Position numbers and translations under genes: made by a program
NCBI RefSeq assembly: GCF_032452875.1
Contig: NC_083890.1
Span: forward strand, 49,558,983-49,622,982
Source of the DNA: Bos javanicus
Taxonomy: Eukaryota; Chordata; Mammalia; Artiodactyla; Bovidae
DNA length: 64,000 nt
Direction: 5' to 3'
Notes under the pieces: generated by a model
Databases searched by the model: none
The model's input: the letters and a program-made list of their open reading frames with translations, nothing else
What the model was told of the DNA's origin: nothing
Part shown: piece by piece, positions 10,101 through 20,292 of the stretch
Numbering within the stretch: the stretch's first letter is position 1
Layout of the letters: each line of letters opens with the position of its first letter

Positions 10101-12561
10101 TCTCCAAGATTAGCTGGAGCGGGCTTCTCACTGCCGGCCCATCTTTAAGTTCCGGTAACTGAGCTTACTCGGCTCCGTCTCTAGAAAGACGACCAGAGAG
10201 GTCAGCCCTCCGCTGGCACTGCGCACAGCATCGCCTCGGCATACAGCCCGGAGACCAGCCTGTGGACAATGGAGCCCAGCCTGCCAGCATCCATGCCACT
10301 GGATGGAGTATTTGTGTGTTTTTTTTCTTTCTGATAGAAAATTTACTCCTCATGTTGCGGGAGGACCAGGCTCCATTTCAGAGCGACATGCTGTGTGAAC
10401 TCCCATTGTCTTCTTTCTAGAATCGGCTTCACCATCTGGACCGACCGCCAAACCTGAGCGGACTAGCTCTACTGAGGTTGTCCTCTGTCTTAGGAAACAA
10501 GATGGGTTGACTGTGCAAGTTACTGGTTGATACTCGACCACCTAGCAATTATTTTAGAACGTGGCGGTTTTCAAAGCATGTCACACAGACGGACTAATCT
10601 TGTGTTTGTGGCAACCGCTGCAAGACGGTATCCGAGCTCTCAAGTGGGCAGAGGAGGAGCCTGCGGCCTGGCGGCCCAGGACCAGGGATTAGGATGCAGG
10701 GAGGCGGGAATCAGGGCGCCTGAGTCCCAGCTCTTTCCGCCAGACCACACGGCCTCGGCTTCCAACGCCATAAACCACCTCCGGTCATGGAGTAAAAGCC
10801 CCTCGAGGGAGGGAGGGAAGGTGGACAGGCACCCACCAGCCATAAGGCCGTGAGCCTCCCCCCACCCCTGAGAACACTGAGAGCGGGCGGAGGGAGGTAC
10901 GGGCCCTGGGCCCCGCGGAGCCTGCGTCAGGGGGCCTGCAGGTGAAGACTAGGACGCGACTGAGCCAGCGGCCAGGGGCAAGCTGGGAGTCCCGCAGGTG
11001 GAGGCGGCCGGGGAGGGGGAGGGGAGGGAGGACCGGGAGGAGGACGGCAGTGTCCCCTTGCAGGTTCCGAAAGCGTGCAGTGAGCCCTTCTGCTGAGGAT
11101 GCTCTTGCTTGGAAGGGGGAGCTGGTCGGTTTAGGGCGGCCCCCCGACTAAACCAACGACAGGTTCTTGAACCAACGGCGGCTGGTCCACAGCCTGCTCA
11201 GACCCCAGGAAGCAGCCTGGCGCGCAGGGCTCCGTCCAGCATGTGGGGTGACGGTTCGCTCAGTGAGCCTGCCTCCCCCCATAACTGGTGCTGGTATAAG
11301 AGAGAGGACAGGCTGGAAGAGCCTTGGGCTGAGGCAGCGGGGCAGAGAGCGACTGTGTGTTTAACTGTGGGAGGCGCTGAGATGCGGAGGGTCTCTGGCC
11401 TCAGACCTGCGTTGGTTTGAGTAGCCTTCAGCCCTGACTCAGGCGCACCCTAAATAAATCCGTTTGTCCTGAAGAGTCACCATGAGCGACTACTCTGTCC
11501 TGACGACAAAGCAGCCTAACAACCCAGAGGTGTTTTTACAGAAGCTGAAGGTCTCCACCAAAGGGTGCTGACTCGCATTAATCAGGACTGGGGGGCATGT
11601 CACTCACAAGATGTCAAAGGGAGCCCCCAGCTCAGCCCTCAACCTCGTGCAAAGAGCGGGTTCCAAAAACCCAATGCATTCGAATATGAGGGACAAGAAG
11701 CAATCACATGCACACCACCGATGCACCAACTAAAATACAGGGAAGGAAAAAAAAGGGAAATGGCAGAAAAACTTACTGATGGGAAGTCATAGAAAAATGC
11801 TGCCATTGGGTCACATGAAATTTCTGGCCAAGTATTTTGCAGTGAATTTTAAAAACCAAATGAAGCAATTTATTTAAGAAGGAAAAATCACAAAGCAGAA
11901 ATGACTCCGGGAAGAGACAGAAAACAGGGAGAACTGAAATATGAGCTTGAAGAACTCAGAAAAGGTGGGTGTGGGACAGAATATCTGAATGTGGGCAAGA
12001 AGAGGCCACAGAAGACGGAGGTGGGGGAGGTCACAGTGGGGGAGCACCCAAGACCAAGTGGAGAGAGAGGTTTTTCAAACATCAGAGGGAAAAATAGCAG
12101 CCCGAGGCGTTGGACAAAGGAGGGCTGGAGGGCATGTGTGGATCCCCAAGGGCAGGATCAGGAGAGAGCCTTGTTGATACGATTCAAGAAAACTTTCCTG
12201 AGACCCAGGAGGCAGCAAACCTTGATTAGAGAGAGACAAGGGTTCACATAGTAGCAAGAGCAGGTTACAACCGAGAGGGATCCTGACACGGTTATTAAAC
12301 TTTGAAGACAAAAAATTCTTTAGGAAGAAAAGAAAAAAAGATCAAGCCTGGCCTCAAATTCCTTAAATCAACTTCAACTTGAGAAGACAGCTGAGGAACA
12401 TTTACGAGACCCTGCTCCCCCCAAAAACGGGCGAGCCGAGGACCTGACATCCACCCAAGCTGCCAGGTGAGTACCGACATAGATGGAGACACGGTGCTGA
12501 GCGTGCAGGCGCTCAGGGAACACCGCCTCCCGCAGTGCTTGAGCACACTTCCAGACGCACA
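7150..12561. other. FARS2 intron, long repeat-poor stretch
   Basis: About 5.4 kb in which I recognise no interspersed repeat apart from small G-rich tracts. GC-rich between about 7500 and 9800 and again at 10600-11400, AT- and purine-richer at 11700-12400. Several open frames longer than 100 codons occur on both strands, but overlapping and in different frames, as expected in GC-rich noncoding DNA. No splice-bounded exon or RNA gene was identified. Confidence 0.5.
11010..11030 (+). other. G-quadruplex-prone tract
   Basis: Four consecutive G-runs of 3-5 separated by single A residues on the plus strand, the canonical short-loop quadruplex pattern. The C-rich complement is on the FARS2 sense strand. 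Confidence 0.6.
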
Positions 12562-12625
12562 CGGAACTCCTAGGGCGCAGTACGGGTCTTGGCGTGCGGT
12601 ATGTGCTTAATAAACGTTCACCGAG
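12562..12625 (+). repeat. L2/MIR-type 3' tail remnant
   Basis: Contains GTATGTGCTTAATAAACGTT, close to the common ancient LINE2/MIR tail (GTAGGTGCTTAATAAATGTT). Only the tail is recognisable. Confidence 0.5.
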
Positions 12626-12982
12626 AGACCAACAAAACAGCTTTCCCGCCACAAACTGCTCTGTCGGCTCCATTTCCTCAGCACCCAGAATGTGAGAGGG
12701 TAAGAAATCGCTTCCCAAAACAACACCAGAAAACTCCAAGATCTTTAAAATCTTCTATTTCATATCCTTTGTTTACTAAGGCAGGAAAGATGAAAACCGC
12801 ATCTTGAAAGATTTTCAGAAAGTACTGATATAAAAGAGTTTTCTGATATGCTTAAGGTTCGCTATAAATTCAGATCATATTTGTCTCTTACATACTACAT
12901 TGCAGCAAAACTCTATTACATACTCCCACATGCCATTTGTCACAGAGAACAAAAAAGTGTAAGTCAGAGAGCGTTTTTTTTT
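12626..12982. other. FARS2 intron next to the anticodon-binding-domain exon
   Basis: AT-rich unique sequence just downstream (in gene direction) of the donor site. A run of T lies at 12974-12982, just beyond the donor. Nothing else recognised. Confidence 0.5.
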
Positions 12983-12988
12983 ACTTAC

Positions 12989-13140
12989 TTTGGATGTTCA
13001 AACTTGTCTATAAGATCAACTTTTTCCACCAGGTCTCCTCCAATTGTTCGGACTAAGTCATAGAAATCGTTCTCTGTGTAATTCTCACGAGGTAGCCAGA
13101 AGGAGATGTCGTTGATCACAGCAGGGTATTTGCTGAGAGG
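12989..13140 (-). CDS. FARS2: FARS2 coding exon: start of the FDX-ACB anticodon-binding domain (human residues 356-406)
   Basis: This 152-nt exon follows in frame from the exon at 44276-44436. It begins on a codon boundary with PLSKYPAVINDISFWLP and runs 50 codons plus two bases to KFEHPK, with no stop. YPAVINDISF is the usual opening of the ferredoxin-fold anticodon-binding domain of phenylalanyl-tRNA synthetases, which recognises the tRNA-Phe anticodon end. The acceptor reads CATTTCGTTAG after a pyrimidine-rich run, and the donor is a consensus GTAAGT at 12988-12983. In human numbering the exon holds P361 and D391 (in TIGGD), both recalled as disease-variant positions and unchanged here. 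Differences from recalled human sequence are R373, T377 and E403. The next exon, which would complete the domain, lies to the left of the window. Confidence 0.97.
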
Positions 13141-13142
13141 CT

Positions 13143-14984
13143 AACGAAATGAGAGAAGAAAAGACAGACTGATTTGTTGGTTGGATGTCAATGTTTGAGT
13201 GTTTTCAGGGCAACTTTCACTTGGGCTAGTTAGAAAATGCTGGCAAGACATTGCTTCAGCACTTGAATGTTCAGGAACAAAACGAACTTAAAAGATAAGT
13301 CAGTATCCAAAATTAGCAAATGCGACTGTGAATATCCTTATCACATTCATGTGTAACGTTACCATATATTATATTTGTATTGCCATTAATGTTCAATTTA
13401 TGAATGTATGAATACAAGTATGAATACATCATACTTCATTTTTTTTTCCATTTGAAAACTAGAGGAGAAAAGTTCACATCTAATTAACAAGCAATTCATT
13501 AACTTCCTGTGATACTTTCAGGAAGCCATTTTAATAGAGAAATAAGTAAGTGCCTGTCAGAATTGATATTTCAATTAGTAATGTCATTATTTGTTAGTAT
13601 TTCTAATTATTAAGGGAATACTTCTAATTGTTAATTATGTGGGGAGTTATTTTTCAAATTATGCTTCTAAGGATGTGATAGACACAAATGTAGCCATTCC
13701 TCCATTTTATCCCCCTCTTTTCCCAGTTTATTAGGGGTCAATAACTAGTTCATAATATTGGATACAAATTTAAAATTAGGTATTTTTAGAAGTTATCACA
13801 TTTGTTTACACAGGTTAAATACATACATCACAAATCCATATCTATATATTACTCATATGTATACACACATACACATAGATAGTCGTGATGGAAGTCTGTT
13901 AAGTTACTTCCACAATAAAAAATGTCTCCTTAAATGCTTCATTATATACCTATGAAATCTATACAACTAAGGAAATATCTACTAAAGCTATAAATTTGTT
14001 AGAAGAACAAGTTTATACATCAATTTACACTAAGCCTGATATCACTATAAACCCACTGATGAATCACTGCTTTGAAAAAGTATACAACTTTTTAAACAGA
14101 AAAACCTCTGAAGAACCAAGTACTCAAACATAAATGATCTCAACTTGCAATATCAACAAAGCTGTCAAACAAAAGCATTGGTTCGGAACACACATTTCAA
14201 ACCAACATAATAAAGCTACCATCCAGGTGCTCCTGACAAAGTACCACTGCTCCTGAAAAACATCCTGTTTTTTTCAGAGCTGAGATGCTGTGATAAACAA
14301 TCTGCAGGTTACGACAACAATGTGAGATGAAGGAGGTGGCTGGTTACACAGTGCTTTTCCTTTGAATGGTACCCTTCTGCCACTTCTAAGGAACATGGGA
14401 ATTTAGGGGAATTAGTTAAGAGGCAGAGGTTGTCAGGAATAAGCGTGAAATCTCTTCCACGACAGACATGGGAGGAGGCACTGGCTTCAGGAGTCCAAGA
14501 ACAACAGTCAACGTGACAACAGCCAGAATATAAGACACTACAAAATTTAGGGTTTATATTACCGTAAATACAGGTGTTAAACCACGGAGGAAAACCCAGA
14601 CCCTTGTATTGCAAACCTAGCTCACGCTAACAAGAGGTAGCAAGTTTAAAGCAGCGACGGCAGGTGCCTTGCGAGCTTGGCAAGTGTAGAACCTGAGGCT
14701 TTCACAGCTCCTGACGGCTGACCCTCTCTCTTGCCTCTCTTCCTGCAGATGAACATCTTTCCTTTTCTCTCCAGTGAAAGTATGTGGGAGGCAGACTTCA
14801 GAACTGACCTGGCTGAGACACGCCCACGCAGACCATCTGATGAGGCTGAGACTGCAGGGTCACTGTGTCTCCGCCCAGCTGTGCCCTTTAGCAATGATGA
14901 CACATCTGCCGTCGGGCAGAGCTGCTTCTACACCAGGAATCTGTCTCTTCTTCCCGGCCGCGTAGAGGCTTTCTTCTTGAGCTT
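13143..14984. other. FARS2 intron upstream of the exon acceptor; AT-rich, apparently unique
   Basis: Holds the pyrimidine tract of the acceptor (minus strand, 13143-13165), then about 1 kb of AT-rich sequence with a degenerate TA/CA-rich patch near 13810-13885. No recent repeat was recognised before 14985. Confidence 0.5.
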
Positions 14985-15430
14985 GGAGGTTCTAATGAGG
15001 CTGGGCCTGCGCTCGTCTTGGTTTATTCTGCTCAGGACTCAGCGTGCGCCTTCACCCAGATGCTTCATGTCTTCATCCGTGTTGGAAAGTTCCAGCCACG
15101 ACTCCTGTTTTTCTCTTTCGCAACCCCACTGCTCCGCGTTGCGGGGCTTCTCAATCTACCTTCCGTTTCTCTTACCTGACTGATTGCAGGTTTTTAATCT
15201 TTAGGTATTTGTGCTCTGTGCTGGGTGTAATTCTTTAGTCACAGCCTCTGAGTTACTCATTCTCCTTTCAACTGACTTCTGGTCTCATCTGTTTCTCTCT
15301 CTCTTTTTTTTAATTTCTATTTCAGTGAATTTATTATTCATTTCTAATATTTCGAATTTCTTTTCCCCATAAGTATTTACACTTCATTTTTTGCCTTTTA
15401 TTCAGAATTTCCTCTTCTTTGTCATGGTCT
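14985..15430 (-). mobile_element. L1/HAL1-type LINE remnant
   Basis: Read on the plus strand, the order of words (TTGGTTTATTCTGCTCAGGA, CTTCATCCGTGTTGGAAAG, TAATTCTTTAGTCACAG, TTAATTTCTATTTCAGTGAA) follows the reverse complement of the L1/HAL1 ORF1-side region as I recall it. It is strongly diverged, hence old, and is followed directly by a BovB copy. Confidence 0.55.
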
Positions 15431-16173
15431 TGAAGAACTAAAAAGCCTCTTGAGGAAAGTGAAAGAGGAGAGTGAAAAAGTTGGCTTAAAGCCCAACATT
15501 CAGAAAACTAAGATCATGGCATCTGGTCTCATCACTTCATGGGAAATAGATGGGAAAACAGTGGAAACAGTGGCTGACTTTATTTTTGGGGGCTCCATAA
15601 TCACTGCAGATGGTGATTGCAGCCATGAAATTAAAAGACGCTTGCTCCTTGGAAGGAAAGCTATGACCAACTTGGACAGCATATTCAAAAGCAGAGACAT
15701 TACTTTGTCAACAAAGGTCCATCTAGTCAAAGCTACGGTTTTTCCAGTGGTCATGTATGGATGTGAGAGCTGGACTACAAAGAAAGCTGAGCACTGAAGA
15801 ATTGATGCTTTTGAACTGTGGTGTTGGAGAAGACTCTTGAGAGTCCCTTGGACTGCAAGGAGATAAAAGCAGTCCATCCTAAAGGAGATCAGTCCTGAGT
15901 GTTCATTGGAAGGACTGATGCTAAGGCTGAAACTCCAATATTTTGGCCACCTGATGCAAAGAGCTGAGTCATTTGAAAAGATCTGATGCTGGGACGGATT
16001 ACGGGCAGGAGGAGAAGGGGACGACAGAGGATGAGATGGTTGGATGGCATCACCGACTCAATGGACATGAGTTTGGGTGGACTCCGGGAGTTGGTGATGG
16101 ACAGGGAGGCCTGGCATGCTGCAGTTCATGGGGTCGCAAAGAGTCGTACACAACTGCGTGACTGAACTGAACT
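15431..16173 (+). mobile_element. BovB LINE, 5'-truncated (3' ~740 bp)
   Basis: Covers the end of the BovB reverse-transcriptase ORF, from GGAAAGTGAAAGAGGAGAG to the characteristic 3' end CGACTGAACTGAACTGA. BovB is an RTE-clade non-LTR retrotransposon acquired horizontally by ruminant ancestors. The frame opens from 15450 and stops after GCTGAGCAC at about 15797, so the copy is dead. It abuts the L1 remnant on its left. Confidence 0.95.
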
Positions 16174-16405
16174 GATCTCTTTGAGGACCCTGGGCGTGGG
16201 GGAGGGACCCCGGGGGGCTGGCGCCTCCACCGTCTCTGGAGGAACAGCTGTGGAACCTCGAGGCGGCTTTGCTGAGCCTTGCAGCCGAGCGTCAGGCCTC
16301 AGTCTTGGCCCTGCTGGGTGTGTTCACGCGTCTGAGGAGACTGACCGCACAGCTTCTTCATCTCTCAGATGGAGATGGTGCCTACGTGAGCGAACTGCAG
16401 TGAAG
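16174..16405. other. FARS2 intron, nothing recognised
   Basis: GC-rich sequence between the BovB copy and the 40-bp tandem repeat. Confidence 0.5.
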
Positions 16406-16525
16406 ACACAAAGTGACACTCGCGAGGCACAGTCTTCATCGCTTTACACAAAGTAACACTCGCGAGGCACAGCCTTCATCGCTTTACACAAAGTAACACT
16501 CGCGAGGCACAGCCTTCATCGCTTT
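16406..16525. repeat. 40-bp tandem repeat, exactly 3 copies
   Basis: Units start at 16406, 16446 and 16486 with ACACAAAGT and end with CATCGCTTT. They are nearly identical (two substitutions in the first). Each contains the palindrome CTCGCGAG. Confidence 0.95.
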
Positions 16526-16601
16526 CTTGCCCAGCTCAGCAGACGCACACCTGTGACAGCTGTCCAAGACCCCGTTGCTAAAGGGACTGGGGTAGGGGAG
16601 G

Positions 16602-16715
16602 TGGTGGTGGTTTAGTCGCTCAGTCGTGTCTGACTCTTGCGATCCCGTGGACTGTAGCCCATCAGGCTCCTCTGTGCATGGGATTCTCCAGGCAAGGATG
16701 CTGGAGTGGGTTGCC
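16602..16715 (-). mobile_element. Bov-tA SINE fragment with 11-bp target duplication
   Basis: Reverse-strand SINE body (TAGTCGCTCAGTCGTGTCTG, ATTCTCCAGGCAAGGATGCT) truncated before the tRNA-like head. GGTAGGGGAGG flanks it at 16591-16601 and 16716-16726, which marks it as one retroposition event that was 5'-truncated at insertion. Confidence 0.92.
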
Positions 16716-16726
16716 GGTAGGGGAGG

Positions 16727-18490
16727 GGCTTGTCTAAAGAGGGAGATTTTGGTTTAACGGGGCTCCCCGGCCCTAGCTGGCCCCTTGCTCCAGGCTCGCC
16801 CCTGCCAATATGCAAAATATAAACGTCTCCACGTACCTGCTAAGGTGAAAACCTCACAGGCGTCCTTCCCATCACCCACGGTGAAGCTGTAACTGTTCAG
16901 GAATGCTGTCTATTGAGGCCAGCTCACCCGTCCACGGTAATGCAGCCTGGTGCAGCGTGTTTTACTCAAGGAATTGGTTTCTGCACCAACACCTCCCTCG
17001 CGACTGGACCGCCCACCTGTCTCCTGGTGTTGCTCAAGGAGGGCACAGGTTACCTTCCCCCCAGGGGAGGCCTTCTGCTCTAGCCAGCGGTTATTCGCTC
17101 AACCTCTGGCTTCTTCCCTTTAGGCAAAGCTAGTATGATTTTTTTTTCCATTTAAAGATTATTGTGACAGTCGTTCTAACAGGGACGGGCCGCTTTCCCG
17201 TCAGCTTGCCACAGTTCTGGAATCGCCGCAGTGACATCCACTCAGCTTCTGGCCACGGCCATGTGTGGGCAAAGTTCACCCTGTGCGGTTCGCCCGGGCT
17301 CGGCATCTCCTCCGAGAACACAGCTCTGGCCCTCGGTCTTGATGGTGATCACGCTACCGATGTGCCGCCCGTGGGTGCCGTGCGCCAGGGAGGGCGCTGG
17401 CGCTTTCCTCACTGACGGACAGCGCGCTCCCGTGGCGCGGCCACCTTTCCTGTTCATGGTGTCCACGGGGACACTGTGGCTGACAGACGTTAGCTGCTGT
17501 GCTCCAGGCTGACGAGCCAGTGAGCAGCAGGGCCAAGGTCAAATGCAAGGCCAGGCTGCGCTCTTAACCGCCATGCTTTAAAGCCTCCATTTAAAACAAA
17601 GGTTTCACAGGAAGCAGCTCAGCTCCTTAGTACTGTTTCCAGAAGCAGTCTGTTCAGCCCAATTAATAACTGTGTAAATAAGACCAAAGCTAACATGTAT
17701 CCCTATGGCGCCGTCCATGACCTTTCCTTTTCAAATGACTCATTTAGCTTTTCGATTCATTATCTCGACTTACAAGCACTTCCAGTCTGTTTACTGTCTA
17801 TGCGACTGTGATCTTATCTAAATGAACTTAAAAACCGGTCTTTCCTATAAAACAGTACGCATCACCAGTGACTTTCCTGTACATTCAAATCACAGCCCTG
17901 ACTACAATTCCATCTACTTCAAATGACAGCCCTGACTTCAATTCCATCTACTCGATTTGTAATAAAAAACAGCTTCCTGAATTTGGCTGCCGGGTTTGGT
18001 GCTTGACAAGTTCAGGTTGTTCTCACTCAAGGCTCCGTGCTGCCTTGATGTTTACAGATTTCGTCGCTTTGTTCCAACAGTTTGTTTTTGATTCTGACTT
18101 AATTTCGCCGAGCACCAGGAGTGCACTGTGCTGGTTGGAGGCAGGCCCGGCTCCCACTCGGGAACTCTTGTTCCGTGACTTCCCTGAGAAGCCACGTGAG
18201 ATCCACCGAGTGCTAAGCATGCTTCCAACCATTAAGGAAGCCTCCCATGTTTGTTCTTATCTTTTGACAGAATTTCAGTTAAATACGAAGATTCGCAGGA
18301 AACAAAAACTTTCCACAAGGAAATCACACGGAACAATGCAGCCCTTCTGGCAAATGTGGATTGGATTAATCGAGCCTGTTTCTAAAGCATGGCCGCCAAC
18401 TATCCACTGACGGCCTTAAGAGCAGAAACGGGGTCTGAGGTCTTTTTGAATCCTCTCTGATCTACTTTCAAGCTTAAGAATTCTTTATTT
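16727..18490. other. FARS2 intron, mostly unique, with a small direct duplication
   Basis: GC-rich at 16900-17560 and AT-richer beyond. At about 17886-17955 a block of roughly 35 bp (CACAGCCCTGACTACAATTC and its near copy) is present twice in tandem. No other repeat or exon seen. Confidence 0.5.
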
Positions 18491-18760
18491 GGAACTTCCC
18501 TGGTGGTCCGGTGGTTAAGAATCCGCCTGCCAACGCAGGGGACGTGGGTTTGATCCCTGATCTGGGAAGATCCCACATGCCGTGGAGAACTAAGCTCGTG
18601 TGCCACAGCTATGAAGCCCCCAGGCCCTGCGAAGCCGCTGCAGTGAGAGGCAACTAGAGAGCAGTGTCCGCTTGCCACAGCGAGAGAGAGCCCTCATGCA
18701 GCAGCGAGGCCCAGTGCGGTCAAAACAAACAAACATGTAAAAATCTAAAAAATACATTCA
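18491..18760 (+). mobile_element. CHR-type cetartiodactyl SINE
   Basis: Head GGAACTTCCCTGGTGGTCCG with the GTGGTTAAGAATCC and GGTTTGATCCCTG words, then the CHR body (AAGATCCCACATGCCGTGG, TGCAGTGAGAGGCAACTAG) and an A-rich tail around 18720-18760. Older than the Bov-tA copies. Confidence 0.85.
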
Positions 18761-19109
18761 TTTAAAACAAATCAAACGCCGCCCAGCATTAGAAAACCAA
18801 GGACGGCTTCCGCCACTGCGGGTAGGCAGGCGGGAGCACGGCACTGCACGTGGCCCATGTTCTCTGTGGGACAGAGGGGACCCGGGGCGAGGTGTCAGGG
18901 CCCTGCCTGAACATGGTGGTTCTTAGCTTAAGAAACAAGGGGGCAAAGGAAGCCCCAGAAATCTCTGTTCAAGTGCAGTTTCGTCTGTGCTTCTGGTTAA
19001 AGCACTGCAGGGGGAGGGGCCTGCAGCCCAGACCACTCCCTCTGAGCATCGGCGGGGGTGGGGTGGCTGACAGAGACCAGTGCTGAAAATAAAGGGCATC
19101 TTTCAGGGG
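18761..19109. other. FARS2 intron, nothing recognised
   Basis: GC-moderate unique-looking sequence between a CHR SINE and an L1 3' remnant. Confidence 0.5.
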
Positions 19110-19285
19110 AGATGGAACATTTCTCAAACTGACTGTGCAGCTGGTCACACATCGTGAATGTACTAAAGCCCACCGAACTGCACAGGTTTAATGAGGAAAT
19201 TGTATAGGATGCAGATTACATCTCCAGAAAATTGCTGTGAAGACAGTAAAAATCATTTTGAAGACAATAAATATATTGCTATGAA
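19110..19285 (+). mobile_element. L1 3'-end remnant
   Basis: The words CGAACTGCACAGGTTTAATG and GCAGATTACATCTCC match the diverged ACTGTACACTTTAA...AATTATATCTCAATAAA block found at the 3' ends of old L1M elements. An A/T-rich tail follows. Confidence 0.5.
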
Positions 19286-19400
19286 TAAATAAATGCATCA
19301 AGGGAAGAAAGAAGGGTCTTTGGAACGGGAAACTTCTATCTCCCATTCAGTCTCTTTATTTCATCTTCAGAACTTGTCAAAGACATCATTTCTTATGTTC

Positions 19401-19597
19401 ACTTTTTTCCCTCTGGTTTTGGGGAGCAGGGGCTGCTCTGTCTTGACGCGTGGACTTCTCGTTGCCGGGGCTTCTCGTTCTGTGGAGCGCGGGCTTCGCT
19501 GCTCCGAGCCCCGTGGGATCTCTCCGGATCAAGGATTGAACCTGTGTCTCCTGCACTGACAGGCAGATTCTTTACCCCTGAGCCACCAGGGAAGACC
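19401..19597 (-). mobile_element. CHR-type SINE, reverse orientation
   Basis: Ends on the plus strand with the inverted SINE head (CAGGCAGATTCTTTACCCCT, GAGCCACCAGGGAAG); the body shows the CHR-like GTGGAGCGCGGGCTTC words. Diverged copy. Confidence 0.75.
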
Positions 19598-20147
19598 GTA
19601 AACCCACTATTTTCAGGTTAAAAGACTGAGCCTTTCCAATGCCAGCATTACTTCTGAATGCTAGCTGGCCCTCTCAGAGAAGGTTTGCACGGTCATTTAA
19701 ATCTTCCACTAAATTTCTCGGCTTATCTTCACAGTCTTACATCATCACTGTGTTTTAAGTGAGGTCACATACAGTTTAACGATGACGACTGTTTCCAGGT
19801 AACCATGTTCACTGGGGGATGGGTATTTCCCTTCATACACCTCAGATAAGTGAGTGGGGGCTACAGATTAAAAAAAGAAAAAGACATAATGGGAAACCAG
19901 GTGTGTTAACCCTCGCCCCACACTTAACCTGGAAACAGCTCTAAGCACCGCCTGGCTGGCCTGCTCCCAGCGCCGGCTCCGTCTCCCGTCACCGCCCGTC
20001 CTGCAGGTCCCCGTTCTTACAAGGCTGGATGCTGGGAGGGCCGGGAGCTGGGACTCAACCTGGCTCACGCAGAGCTGGCCTTCAAGCTACTCTCCACTGT
20101 TCAGAGGAGAGTGGGCAAAACGGACACGAACCTCCACCACTTGAGAT
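19598..20147. other. FARS2 intron, nothing recognised
   Basis: Unique-looking sequence, GC-rich from 19915. Confidence 0.5.
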
Positions 20148-20166
20148 GTCTGACTCCCAGCGGCTG

Positions 20167-20273
20167 CTGCTGCTGCATCGTTTCAGTCATGTCGGACTCT
20201 GTGCAACCCCATAGACGGCATCCCACCAGGCTCCCCCGTCCCTGGGATTCTCCAGGCAAGAACACTGGAGTGG
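20167..20273 (-). mobile_element. Bov-A2-type SINE fragment with 19-bp target duplication
   Basis: Begins with the inverted SINE tail (CTGCTGCTGCATCG), continues GTTTCAGTCATGTCGGACTC and breaks off within the monomer (CAAGAACACTGGAGTGG). GTCTGACTCCCAGCGGCTG flanks it perfectly at 20148-20166 and 20274-20292. The long identical duplication suggests a fairly young, 5'-truncated insertion. Confidence 0.95.
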
Positions 20274-20292
20274 GTCTGACTCCCAGCGGCTG

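Noticed and set aside
16406..16525. Possible CRISPR-like array (regular repeats)
   Set aside because: Repeats abut directly with no unique spacers, and the host is a mammal. The 43-, 69- and 72-bp arrays fail for the same reason.
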